Shown piece after piece: positions 7,779-15,600 of a stretch of DNA of 18,836 nucleotides. The translations under genes and the position numbers were made by a program. Under the pieces are notes generated by a model. It made no database searches. It was not told the DNA's origin and saw only the letters and a list, made by a program, of their open reading frames with translations. Numbering within the stretch: the stretch's first letter is position 1; each line of letters begins with the position of its first letter. Source of the stretch: CAZFAP01 sp964516325 (GTDB lineage Bacteria; Auribacterota; JABMQX01); assembly GCA_964516325.1 (NCBI GenBank), contig CAZFAP010000093.1, forward strand, positions 1-18,836. Reading direction: 5' to 3'.

Positions 7779-7926
7779 GGCGATCGGGCTATGGTCCTAC
7801 AGGCCCCCATCATTTTGGCTGTCGAAAAGCCCACAGCAACAACAGAAGTAATTCGATAAAAAAGCGGCCCTTACGAGAGTCCCGCACGACATATTCACCC
7901 CGGAAGCGTTACACACATAGGGCGCG

Positions 7927-7942
7927 AGCAACACCTGGGCCC
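7927..7942 (-). promoter_or_regulatory. Weak sigma-54-like site upstream of the exosortase
   Basis: The minus strand reads GGGCCCAGGTGTTGCT. It keeps the essential GG and GC doublets at correct spacing and the full TTGC -12 element, but the -24 element departs from consensus at two positions. The inferred start would be near 7915, about 137 bases before the GTG. It is worth noting because a far better site controls the neighbouring cluster, but alone it is weak. Confidence 0.3.
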
Positions 7943-7950
7943 CGAGGCAT

Positions 7951-7990
7951 GTTACCAGAGAATTATAGCATGGTAACCGTGTCGAAACAA
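7951..7990 (-). promoter_or_regulatory. Sigma-70 promoter of the exosortase gene with an inverted repeat around the -10
   Basis: TTGTTT (7990-7985) and a perfect TATAAT (7967-7962) are separated by 17 bases on the minus strand. A perfect inverted repeat GTTACC (7951-7956) / GGTAAC (7972-7977), spaced by 15 bases, brackets the -10 box, a typical operator layout for a repressor. The leader to the GTG at 7778 would be about 175 bases. It includes a T6 run (7863-7858) after a short GCGG/CCGC hairpin, possibly a weak attenuator. Confidence 0.55.
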
Positions 7991-8003
7991 ACGCTGGCGA
8001 ATG

Positions 8004-8364
8004 ATATTCCTGTATCCCCTCAGTTACGGCTGGCGAAGGTCATCGACAATCCCGGCATCCCTCGCATGGGGATGAAACCGCAGTCGCTCATGAACCTCGT
8101 TCGCCCGGAGACCCTGCCCGAAGGCGGAGCTGCGTGTCGCTCATTTTCATGGCAGAACCCGCGCACAAGATTTCGAGAAGATCAATCGGATTGTCGAGCA
8201 CGGAAGCCCCGCTCCCGGCGACGAAAGCCGAAGCTCCGCTTCCGCAGCCCTGGACCGGTATCATCTCTGCGGTCTCTGCGTCCTGTGCGGTTCCATCCCC
8301 ATGCAGGAGACCCCGGGACTCTGCATGAGGTTCGCCACCCATAACTGACGGATTACATATTCCT
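8004..8364. repeat. 8-bp target-site duplication ATATTCCT flanking the 345-bp element
   Basis: ATATTCCT occurs at 8004-8011 and again at 8357-8364, exactly abutting the two ends of the inverted-repeat element 8012-8356. A perfect 8-bp duplication is direct evidence of transposition rather than a chance inverted repeat. Eight bases is the duplication length typical of the IS66 family. Confidence 0.85.
8012..8356. mobile_element. 345-bp miniature inverted-repeat transposable element (MITE 1)
   Basis: The left end starts GTATCCCCTCAGTTACGG and the right end, read inward on the other strand, starts GTAATCCGTCAGTTATGG. The two agree at about 22 of 27 bases and both continue TGGCGAA. Perfect 8-bp duplications flank it. 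It has no transposase and no convincing gene, so it must be moved in trans. The interior holds a hairpin (ATGCAG/CTGCAT near 8300-8326) and a degenerate TCTGCGG/TCTGCG repeat near 8262-8285. Its ends match those of the element at 18491-18648 and the insertion-sequence end at 18657. It lies between the divergent exosortase and HD-domain promoters, ending about 20 bases before the latter's -35 box. Confidence 0.85.
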
Positions 8365-8375
8365 CAAGGTTTTGG

Positions 8376-8405
8376 TTGACCTCGTGAGTCGCGCCGGGGT
8401 ATTAT
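8376..8405 (+). promoter_or_regulatory. Sigma-70 promoter TTGACC-18-TATTAT for the HD-domain pair
   Basis: TTGACC (8376-8381) and TATTAT (8400-8405) are spaced by 18 bases in an otherwise GC-rich region, with a predicted start near 8412 and a leader of about 75 bases. The target duplication of MITE 1 ends at 8364, so the element replaced everything that once lay upstream of position -48 or so. Confidence 0.6.
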
Positions 8406-8411
8406 AATAAC

Positions 8412-8486
8412 AAAAACATGAGCCGGTGCGCCCCTGAGTAGGCGGTTCGGGGGGAGAAAGTTGGCGCCAGCAGCCTACGTGATGCG
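8412..8486 (+). promoter_or_regulatory. Structured 5' leader of the HD-domain operon
   Basis: The leader contains GTAGGC (8438-8443) able to pair with GCCTAC (8473-8478), enclosing a G-run GGGGGGAG and a self-complementary TGGCGCCA (8462-8469). The start codon at 8487 has no Shine-Dalgarno immediately upstream; the only good one is inside this loop. It does not match the cyclic-di-GMP riboswitch patterns I know, so a regulatory role is speculative. Confidence 0.25.
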
Positions 8487-9554
8487 ATGAGGTTAGATCA
8501 CCTCAAGACTCCAGCTTCGATGGAACGGATTGCCATTCTCAGCATTCTGGTTGCTCTGCTACTGATTCACGTCTTCGTCGTGCAGAAGGTGGCCTTTCTC
8601 AGTTTCTATTACCTTCCGGTTCTTCTGGCAGGATATTTTTGCGGCAAGCGAACGGGGCTCCTCCTTAGCATCTTGGCGCTTTTCCTGGTGATTCTTTACT
8701 CCTTGGTTCAGCCCGGGAAAATGTCCCCAGAACTCGTTACCATGACCGAAAGGCTCGGCACGTTGCCCCCCGGTTCCGAGGCCGAGAACCAGCTCCTTGG
8801 CGACATCGCCAGGGAAAAATTCAAGCTTTACTTTTCGCTTGCCACCTGGGGGAGCTTTCTCGTGCTTTCGGGAATTATCTCAAGCGTTCTCTATGACCAC
8901 AAACAGAAGAGGATCGAGGAGCTCCGCAGCGCGTACGTTGGGGTGGTGGAGATTCTGACCAAATACCTTGAACTCGCGGACAGGTACTCCTCGGGGCGCT
9001 CGCTCAATGTGGCTGAAATTTCCGTGGCCATCGCAAGGAAGATCAACCTTCGTGAGGAAGCGGTGGGAAACATCCGCATTGCGGGGCTGCTGCACGACAT
9101 GGGGCACAAGGAGGTCAGCTCGCTGATCCTGGAGAAGTCCGCGGAACTCGGCAAACAGACCGGCGCTAACATCAGAACCTTTAGCATCAGCGGCGACGAG
9201 GTTCTCCGATCCGTAAGCTCCGTTCTCGAAGGCGTGGCGCCCATCGTGAACGCGTACCACGAGTACTTTGTCGCGAAGCGAGAGAAACCAGCGTCTGAGC
9301 GGGCGAGTGTCGCGGCGGAAATCATTGCGGTGGCGCGCGCCTACTACGACATGGTTACGGGATCACCCACGAGAAAGCCAAAATCCCGAAGCGAGGCCAT
9401 CGCGGAAATCAGGGGGAGCGCGGGAAAGGAGTTTGACCCGCAGATTATTGATGCCTGTGAGAAAGCCCTTCAAGAACGCGCCGGCGACATGGAGCCAAAC
9501 GACCGGGCACAGGAGCCGGGCGATGCGATCGGCAATCCGCAAGAGGGTGCATGA
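8487..9554 (+). CDS. Membrane protein with a degenerate HD-GYP-like domain (probable pseudoenzyme)
   Basis: A 355-aa protein. There are about four membrane helices in residues 14-135, including the hallmark FLSFYYLPVLLAGYF, a linker with a charged loop, then an HD-GYP-like domain from about 155. HD survives as H203-D204 (LLHDMGHKE). Alignment with the downstream paralogue shows loss of other ligands: the first His becomes Arg171, the HP pair becomes Phe-Ser (232-233), the HH pair becomes Tyr-His (257-258), and the Asp of VADAYDA becomes Arg. The GYP loop is absent. Cyclic-di-GMP hydrolysis is therefore very unlikely; a regulatory partner of the paralogue is inferred. The 3' end overlaps the next start by ATGA. 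The start is uncertain (ATG 8487 or 8520); neither has a Shine-Dalgarno. Confidence 0.88.
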   Translation: MRLDHLKTPASMERIAILSILVALLLIHVFVVQKVAFLSFYYLPVLLAGYFCGKRTGLLLSILALFLVILYSLVQPGKMSPELVTMTERLGTLPPGSEAENQLLGDIAREKFKLYFSLATWGSFLVLSGIISSVLYDHKQKRIEELRSAYVGVVEILTKYLELADRYSSGRSLNVAEISVAIARKINLREEAVGNIRIAGLLHDMGHKEVSSLILEKSAELGKQTGANIRTFSISGDEVLRSVSSVLEGVAPIVNAYHEYFVAKREKPASERASVAAEIIAVARAYYDMVTGSPTRKPKSRSEAIAEIRGSAGKEFDPQIIDACEKALQERAGDMEPNDRAQEPGDAIGNPQEGA

Positions 9555-10579
9555 AACCGGCCAAGAAATTCATAGCCGATAACCTGGAAAAAATTACCGT
9601 TCTGATGATTCTCGTTGGAATCGGTATCACGCACTTCTTCGTGCGCGATAAACTCCCATTTCTGAGCTTCTATTATCTTCCGGTCCTCCTCGCGGCATGG
9701 GGGTGCGGCCGCAGGACGGCATTACTCCTTGCGATCCTGTCTGTTTTTCTCGTGGTGCTCTACGCGGTCGCCACGCCGTCGAACTTCGACGAAAGGCTTG
9801 CCAACCGATACGAAGAACTCGAACGTGCCAAGTCCCAGGGCAAGCCGCAAACTGAGGTTGAGCGCATCGAGGGCGAAATAGCGCAGCAGAGATTTACCAT
9901 TCACTTCTCCCTGGCGACGTGGGGTTCCTTCCTGATTCTGGTAGCCGTACTTGTGGGCACGCTATACGATCAGAAAGAGAAAAAGGCGGAAGAGCTTCGG
10001 CAGGCGTATGTCGGAATTCTCGAGATGCTCACCAAGTGCCTGGAGTGCACCGATAGGCATGTCCTCGGGCATTCTCAACGAGTGGCTGAACTCGGAGTGG
10101 AGATTGCCCGCGAGTTGAACCTCCCCGATAGCGCGGTTGAGAAAGTGCGCGTCGGGGGATTGCTGCACGACATTGGCAAGGTGGACGTCAACGTCATAGC
10201 GCTGCAAAAGTCAGCCACCCTCAGCGAGGAGGAACGGGAAGAAATCGGGATGCATCCGATAAGAGGGGCCGAAATCCTTCGCTCGGCGGAAGTCGTTCTA
10301 CAGGATGTGATCCCGATCGTGAGGCTTCATCACGAACGCGTCTTGAACCCAGAGGCGCAGGTCCCCGACCTTCCACACCTGAAGATAGACAGAGAACTCA
10401 GGTTGTCCATAGGGACCATTGCCGTTGCGGACGCCTACGACGCCATCGTGAGCGACCGACCATATCGTCGGGGCAAACTCCCGTGGCAGGCCGTGCAGGA
10501 GATCGCATCTCATGCCGGGACGCAGTTCGACCCCGAGGTTGTGGCTGCCTTCAAGAAAGTGATATCCGCGAAGACCTGA
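9551..10579 (+). CDS. Membrane-anchored HD-domain phosphohydrolase (HD-GYP-like, lacking GYP)
   Basis: A 342-aa paralogue of the preceding protein with the same membrane layout (FLSFYYLPVLLAAW at residues 37-50, a later helix at about 117-138) and a complete HD metal site. This comprises His174 (LGHSQR), His206-Asp207 (LLHDIGK), His235-Pro236, His260-His261 (HHER) and the VADAYDA and SDRPYR motifs typical of HD-GYP proteins. The loop that would carry GYP is replaced by VLNPEAQVPDLPH, so the substrate (cyclic-di-GMP, another cyclic nucleotide or a nucleotide) cannot be assumed. It probably senses a signal through the membrane domain and hydrolyses a phosphodiester in the cytoplasm. The ATGA overlap implies equal, coupled production with the degenerate partner. 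Confidence 0.9.
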   Translation: MKPAKKFIADNLEKITVLMILVGIGITHFFVRDKLPFLSFYYLPVLLAAWGCGRRTALLLAILSVFLVVLYAVATPSNFDERLANRYEELERAKSQGKPQTEVERIEGEIAQQRFTIHFSLATWGSFLILVAVLVGTLYDQKEKKAEELRQAYVGILEMLTKCLECTDRHVLGHSQRVAELGVEIARELNLPDSAVEKVRVGGLLHDIGKVDVNVIALQKSATLSEEEREEIGMHPIRGAEILRSAEVVLQDVIPIVRLHHERVLNPEAQVPDLPHLKIDRELRLSIGTIAVADAYDAIVSDRPYRRGKLPWQAVQEIASHAGTQFDPEVVAAFKKVISAKT

Positions 10580-10794
10580 TGCCTTGGTTGGACTCCTTCC
10601 CCCGTGCTGCGCCAATGGGAATGCCGACCTTTCGCTCCCAACCGCTCCCCCGCCCCGTTTGTTTCTGGTCGCCAGGCTCGCTTGTGCCAAGAAGCGCCGT
10701 CCTCGAAAAAACCCCGAATTGCAGGCCAGGACGCAGATTGATGTGCGCTTGCGGACGGGACGCCGCTCGGCCAGACAGACACGCACAGGCAACA

Positions 10795-13700
10795 TCACCA
10801 CACCTCTACGCGGTAGTACCGCTGATTGGTGGAGAGAGCTTCTTCGTCCGAGAACGTGCTGCCGCTGGAATCGCGCGGCTTCCCTATGGGCAACCACTCC
10901 CCCTCGGGCGTGGGTGAGAAATGAACCTGGTAGTACTTGTTGGGGGCAGCGGACCACGTGATCTCAACTGCACCGCCATTCACAGCGATCGCCATAACCT
11001 CGAAGAAGGACAACGCGTCGAGAGGGTTTGTTCCCGTTACGAACTCCTCGAAATTCGTGCGGTCATCGAGATCCTCGTCCGCGCCAGGCTCCCGCGATAT
11101 GTTACCGAACCAGGCCGTCTCCCAGACGTCCAGCATCCCATCATCGTCGCTGTCGGGATTCGGCGGGCTGAGAGGCCGAACCACGACAATGTAGTTGCTG
11201 TGGACGCCGGCGGGGTCCTGCGCGTTTCCTCCAAGCACTACCTCGCCGCGGTGGAAGAGCTTCTTGTAGAAGTCATGGTATCGGGCACTTCCCGATTTGT
11301 CAACGTACTGCCGGAAGCCCGTCGCCTCCCATGTTTCATCCGCCAACCACGCTGGAAGAGTCTCGTTCGCTCGGAATCCCACCCAGACTTCCACGTCAAA
11401 AGTGACGTTGAACCTCAGATACTCAGCGGATTTGTCGCCTCGGTCAGCGTCCGGTCCGTTCGGGAGGCGTATTTGGATCGCGCCGTTGGCAACCTCATCG
11501 GGGATCGGGCTGCCGATGAGATACTGCAACTGGTCGGAATAGACGTAGTTCCCGATGGCGTATTCTGTCCTGAGGACGCTGTTGCCGGTGCGCAGGGAGA
11601 TGTCGGTGATTTCCACCTCAAACTGCGCCGTGAACTGCGCGCTCGTGCCGGGATCAATTGGGTTACGCAAGGACGACGCGTCGGAAACACTCCCGAAGGT
11701 CAGAGTGTAGGTGCGCCCGCTGGACATGGACGATGTGCTCAGCTCGACGGTCTTGCCGTCAGCTTGCAGCGCGGCGGACATCACGCTCAGCCAATTCGTG
11801 AGGCGGTAGTTCGCTGGATTGCCGGCGGAGCCAGGGTCCATCGGCTCATCAAAAACAATGCGGATTTTGTCTTGAGGGAAAGCCTCGACGGACATGACAA
11901 CGGGCGGCACGTCGTCGGGCGGCGTCTTGATTGTCACCTGGGCTGGGAGCGATCGCGTGCCCGCGCCATTGACCGCAACTACCTCGTACACGTAGGCCGT
12001 ATTCTCCCGAACACCGTTGTCCACGTGAGAGAGTTGCAGGAGGCCTGCGGTGAGCAATTCCCCATTCCGCATGATTTCGTAGCCCAAAATGCCGCTGTCC
12101 GGGTCAAACGCCGGTCCCCAAGACAGGGTCACGCTCTGATAATCCGGCGCCATAGCGGAAAGGCCGGTCGGCGTAGTGGGCGGCGACGTATCGGCGACAA
12201 TCAACACCTGAAAGGAAGTGGGATCAGACCACTCGCTCCAGCGGTTCGTGTTGTCCCTGTGCTTTACTCGCCACTCGTACCATTCCAGGTTTTCGATGAC
12301 CTGCGAAGGCGCCGTGATTGAGATTTTGTTCATGTAGTCATCGCCGCTGTCCCAGAGCGGATACGCCCAGTCCGCTCCTTTCTTGATTGCGATCCAGCGG
12401 CTCGCCGCGTGGGCGCTTTCGTTCGGGTCCGAGAAATAGGACGAGACCAGAAGAGGAACTCCTCTCGCCTCGGCGCCGTTCGTGGGGCTGAGGTTGACAG
12501 GCTTAGCGGGGATGTCGGTATCCCGCGCCCAGCCGATCATCGTCGCTCGGCGGCTGACAATCCAGTTCTTCAATCCCGCGATTCTCACGTCGAGGGTGGC
12601 GAAAAGATTCTGCCATGGACTCTGCTCAAGTTGCCCCTGGAAAGGATAGGGACTCGGCAAGGGCATTCGGTCCCACCGGTCGCGGTCAGCTTCCGTCATT
12701 TCGATGATGAGGTTGCGCCATTCGTCAACAATCGGGAAAATGTGCTCCGGGGTGTAGATCAACTGGAGGATTTCGCGTAAGCGGTTCTTGTACTCAACTC
12801 CGAAGGGGTCAGGATACGTGCCGAGAATCCTGCTCACGAACTCGTGCTGCCCGGCGTCGTAGGGAACGTCAAAGACTAAATCGAGGTCCCACGGGAAGAC
12901 TTCCCAGAGGTTCGTCTGCGGATTGCGGTAGTAATAGTAGTTCTTTCCGGCGCTGATGTCGGTGTGGTGGATGGCGTCCACAATGGCGTTGTACGAGTAC
13001 CAGGACTGAAGGTTCAAGTTGTTTCTCCACCACGTCACCGTCGGGGAACCGCGATAGCCGTCCCAGAAAGCCTGGATGTCGGACTCGGTCAGCGGAGGAA
13101 TGTCGTTGACCTCTTTTTCCCATTTACCGTTCAGGGCGCCCGTATCAATTTTGTACAAGTTGCCCGTCAGAGGATGCTCGTGAGTCTTGAGCAAATTATC
13201 GTCGGGCTGCTCGACTTCCGTGAAAATGCCATAGAAGTCCCCCTTGTACTGGTCGGCGCCGGTTTCGCTCGCGTCATCAATAACTCGCAGATGCACGAAC
13301 GTCGTGTAGGAAAACCGCACGCCAACGTCCCTGAACAACCTCTGACCGAGCGACTCATAGATGCCCTCCTCGCCCCGCTTGCCCGTCCAGACCTGCTGAA
13401 TATTCGAGTTGAGGTTGAGCTTCTTTCTCTTTTCGGGGAAAAGCTGTCCGTCGTTGTCCTTCATCACGAAGCGACGGCCGCGATTGAACTTAATCTTGTA
13501 GGCGCGCTTGTGCTGATGATACCGGTGCACGCCGCCCCTCAGACGGAAGTAGATGTGGTCGTACACTTCGCCGTCGTACACGAACGTCCCGCGCCAGCGG
13601 AACTCGTGCCGACCGACCTTGTCCCACCATGAAATCTCCCTGTACTCGCATTCGAGGACGTCGTCCCGGTCGCCGATGAGATGATAGACGGGCAGCTTGG

Positions 13701-15189
13701 TCAAGACGGTGTGCGTCCTCGGGCTCCCAAGATACGTTATGGCTGCCTCGTAAGGAGGCACGCCGTTATAGACAAAATAGGCGTAGTTTTTCGACGGGTC
13801 GGTTTCGCGAGGAGCGCGACTGACCTTTTGTTCGGCAGAGACGTCCTTCGCGTAGATGATGTAGCGCACTACGGTGCGGTGCATCTGAGGCGCCAGCGTC
13901 GCCGTATAGACTCCGTCGCCGACCTGTGCGTCCCCGTCGAGACCCCCATCGTTCATGTCCACCGTCGTCCAGTTCGTCCCATATTCGGGGTCGAAAACGC
14001 GGATATACTGCCCCGGGAGCACGACTTGATATGCCACCCAGACCGCGGAAAGCCCGTCGGCGTCTCTTACTTTCGCAGTGATGAGAACCTTGTCAATGTC
14101 TTTCGGCTGATCGGGCGTGTGGTCAGCCTTCGTGATATACGGAGCATTATTGGCCGCGTAGGCGTTGTTTTGCTGCCCGGGCGAGGAGGGGGCCCCTTCC
14201 GTCCAGTTTCGCCCAAAATCGTTGTCATCGTACGGATTGATTAACTCCAGGGACGGCCCTTCCCCGTCGGGGAGAATGGGCCACGGGTCGTTGTCATGGA
14301 AATCAACGTAATCCGCGACCACACCATTGGGAGCTCTCAAAGCCACCGCCTGCCCGCCGGTGGAGGTCAAGCCCTGAAAATTCCCAAAAGCTTTGACCGC
14401 TGGATAGTGGCTGATCATCCACTTCATGTCCGCAGCGACGACGATGTACTGCCCCGGAAGAATCGTCCCGGACGCCGGAAACGCATAGGTCGCGTCGCCA
14501 ACCAACCGCCAGCCGTTTAGAGAAGCTTCCTCGCTGCCGATGTTGAGAATCTCGATGAATTTCTCCTTCTGCTCGGCGGAGAGCGGATGGTACATGATTT
14601 CGGTGATTACCAGATCGGTATCGTGAGCAAGGGGATTGTACTGCGAGTTTTGCTGACCGGGTGTCCCCGAAGGGGCGGTCGAGAGGCTCGGCCCCCAATT
14701 GGAGAAGAGGCTGTTCTCCGCCGAGGGGTTCACCAGCTCGAGAGAAGGACCCCCGGCATCCGGCTCGGAGGGATAGGGCAATTCGTCCTCATAGTCCACC
14801 TCGTCAACCACCTGCGGCGTCGGGGAAGCGTCCACGAGAATCAGTGTCTCCCCGGCGTTCTCGAGGCGTCCATCGAAATTTCCGACGACATTCGTGATGC
14901 CGTAGTGAGCGGCGAGCTTGCCCTGATTCTTGCAGACGACCACGTATTCCCCGGAGGGCAAAACGTAAGAAGGGAACGTAAAGAAAATCCCATGGGTGAA
15001 AGCCCACCCGGTTAGGTCAACCGACTCCGCTCCGGCGTTGTAAAGCTCCACAAACTCGTAGTCGTCGTCCAGACCCTGAGAGGGAGACGGGTTGTACATG
15101 ATTTCGTTGATGAGAACCTCGCACCGTGGGGCGCTGCACAAAACCACCAGACGGGCCAGAATTGCGAGGATGAGACTTCGCCGAAGCAT
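10795..15189 (-). CDS. Secreted lamin-tail / CotH-kinase-like multidomain protein
   Basis: 1464 aa from ATG 15189, which has a strong AGGAAGGA Shine-Dalgarno; the open frame upstream to 15309 is not needed. A signal peptide (MLRRSLILAILARLVVLCSA) is followed by two lamin-tail domains (about 25-150 and 193-320, each opening INEIMY or ITEIMY). A spacer domain follows, then a CotH-kinase-like domain at about 495-890 with YFRLRGG, KLNLNSN, GDFYGIFTEVEQPDDN and FPWDLDLVF motifs. Next come Ig-like and fibronectin III-like domains (900-1090), a further Ig-like domain (1092-1190), an unassigned beta-rich region, an Asp-rich calcium-binding repeat PDSDDDGMLDVWE (about 1345-1390) and a YYRVEVW terminus. 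It is probably exported and surface-exposed, possibly modifying or binding other cell-surface proteins. It has no PEP-CTERM tag, so it is not an obvious exosortase client. It is convergent with the HD pair (215-bp gap). Confidence 0.93.
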   Translation of the reverse strand: MLRRSLILAILARLVVLCSAPRCEVLINEIMYNPSPSQGLDDDYEFVELYNAGAESVDLTGWAFTHGIFFTFPSYVLPSGEYVVVCKNQGKLAAHYGITNVVGNFDGRLENAGETLILVDASPTPQVVDEVDYEDELPYPSEPDAGGPSLELVNPSAENSLFSNWGPSLSTAPSGTPGQQNSQYNPLAHDTDLVITEIMYHPLSAEQKEKFIEILNIGSEEASLNGWRLVGDATYAFPASGTILPGQYIVVAADMKWMISHYPAVKAFGNFQGLTSTGGQAVALRAPNGVVADYVDFHDNDPWPILPDGEGPSLELINPYDDNDFGRNWTEGAPSSPGQQNNAYAANNAPYITKADHTPDQPKDIDKVLITAKVRDADGLSAVWVAYQVVLPGQYIRVFDPEYGTNWTTVDMNDGGLDGDAQVGDGVYTATLAPQMHRTVVRYIIYAKDVSAEQKVSRAPRETDPSKNYAYFVYNGVPPYEAAITYLGSPRTHTVLTKLPVYHLIGDRDDVLECEYREISWWDKVGRHEFRWRGTFVYDGEVYDHIYFRLRGGVHRYHQHKRAYKIKFNRGRRFVMKDNDGQLFPEKRKKLNLNSNIQQVWTGKRGEEGIYESLGQRLFRDVGVRFSYTTFVHLRVIDDASETGADQYKGDFYGIFTEVEQPDDNLLKTHEHPLTGNLYKIDTGALNGKWEKEVNDIPPLTESDIQAFWDGYRGSPTVTWWRNNLNLQSWYSYNAIVDAIHHTDISAGKNYYYYRNPQTNLWEVFPWDLDLVFDVPYDAGQHEFVSRILGTYPDPFGVEYKNRLREILQLIYTPEHIFPIVDEWRNLIIEMTEADRDRWDRMPLPSPYPFQGQLEQSPWQNLFATLDVRIAGLKNWIVSRRATMIGWARDTDIPAKPVNLSPTNGAEARGVPLLVSSYFSDPNESAHAASRWIAIKKGADWAYPLWDSGDDYMNKISITAPSQVIENLEWYEWRVKHRDNTNRWSEWSDPTSFQVLIVADTSPPTTPTGLSAMAPDYQSVTLSWGPAFDPDSGILGYEIMRNGELLTAGLLQLSHVDNGVRENTAYVYEVVAVNGAGTRSLPAQVTIKTPPDDVPPVVMSVEAFPQDKIRIVFDEPMDPGSAGNPANYRLTNWLSVMSAALQADGKTVELSTSSMSSGRTYTLTFGSVSDASSLRNPIDPGTSAQFTAQFEVEITDISLRTGNSVLRTEYAIGNYVYSDQLQYLIGSPIPDEVANGAIQIRLPNGPDADRGDKSAEYLRFNVTFDVEVWVGFRANETLPAWLADETWEATGFRQYVDKSGSARYHDFYKKLFHRGEVVLGGNAQDPAGVHSNYIVVVRPLSPPNPDSDDDGMLDVWETAWFGNISREPGADEDLDDRTNFEEFVTGTNPLDALSFFEVMAIAVNGGAVEITWSAAPNKYYQVHFSPTPEGEWLPIGKPRDSSGSTFSDEEALSTNQRYYRVEVW

Positions 15190-15299
15190 CTTTTCCTTCC
15201 TCTGCCGCCGGGCCGCAAGCGTCGGGCAGGCCACCCAGGCGACCAAACCGGGCACGCGTCTTTGCGAGCCTTTCGCCCTAACGCAGGACGGCTTTTCAC

Positions 15300-15352
15300 A
15301 AAAAGGCAAGCGGGAGCCTCGCCCTTACCGGGACTGGACACCCCCGCTTGCC
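15300..15352 (-). terminator. Terminator-like hairpin in the leader of the lamin-tail gene
   Basis: On the minus strand GGCAAGCGGG (15352-15343) pairs perfectly with CCCGCTTGCC (15314-15305) and is followed directly by TTTTT. It lies about 22 bases after the predicted start point and 110 bases before the gene's ATG. As a leader terminator it would act as an attenuator. The loop sequence (AAGGGCGAGGC) also resembles dispersed hairpin repeats in related genomes, so a mobile hairpin repeat is the alternative. Confidence 0.5.
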
Positions 15353-15380
15353 CTGCAAGATGCATCAAAAATTCTATTTC

Positions 15381-15409
15381 ATTATACCACAAACGAGGGC
15401 TAATACCAA
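15381..15409 (-). promoter_or_regulatory. Sigma-70 promoter TTGGTA-17-TATAAT for the lamin-tail gene
   Basis: On the minus strand TTGGTA (15409-15404) is followed after 17 bases by TATAAT (15386-15381), with TG two bases ahead of the -10 box (extended -10). The transcript would start near 15374, giving a leader of about 185 bases that contains the terminator-like hairpin. Confidence 0.65.
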
Positions 15410-15600
15410 TGCCCAGAACGAGGAAACGTGGGGCAAGCCAAGGAAGGCGCCTTGGGTTTCGCAGTCCCGCCGCGTGTTAAGGACCGCGGCGTGGCCCAGG
15501 GCCCTCGGACCCAGACCGGGTCGCCAAGACCGTCGTGCGCAGCGACCAACCGCGCCGCTGGCTGGCGGGGCGAGCGTGCGCGTTCTCCGCAGCTCGTCTG

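Noticed and set aside
8088..8342. Open frames inside MITE 1 on both strands
   Set aside because: No start signals or domains, and the element is defined by its ends; the frames are chance products of GC-rich DNA.
8412..8486. Cyclic-di-GMP (GEMM) riboswitch upstream of the HD pair
   Set aside because: The hallmark conserved stretches of GEMM-I and GEMM-II are absent; only a generic stem is visible.
10921..12321. A 466-codon plus-strand open frame
   Set aside because: Antisense shadow of the lamin-tail/CotH gene, whose domains are unambiguous on the minus strand.
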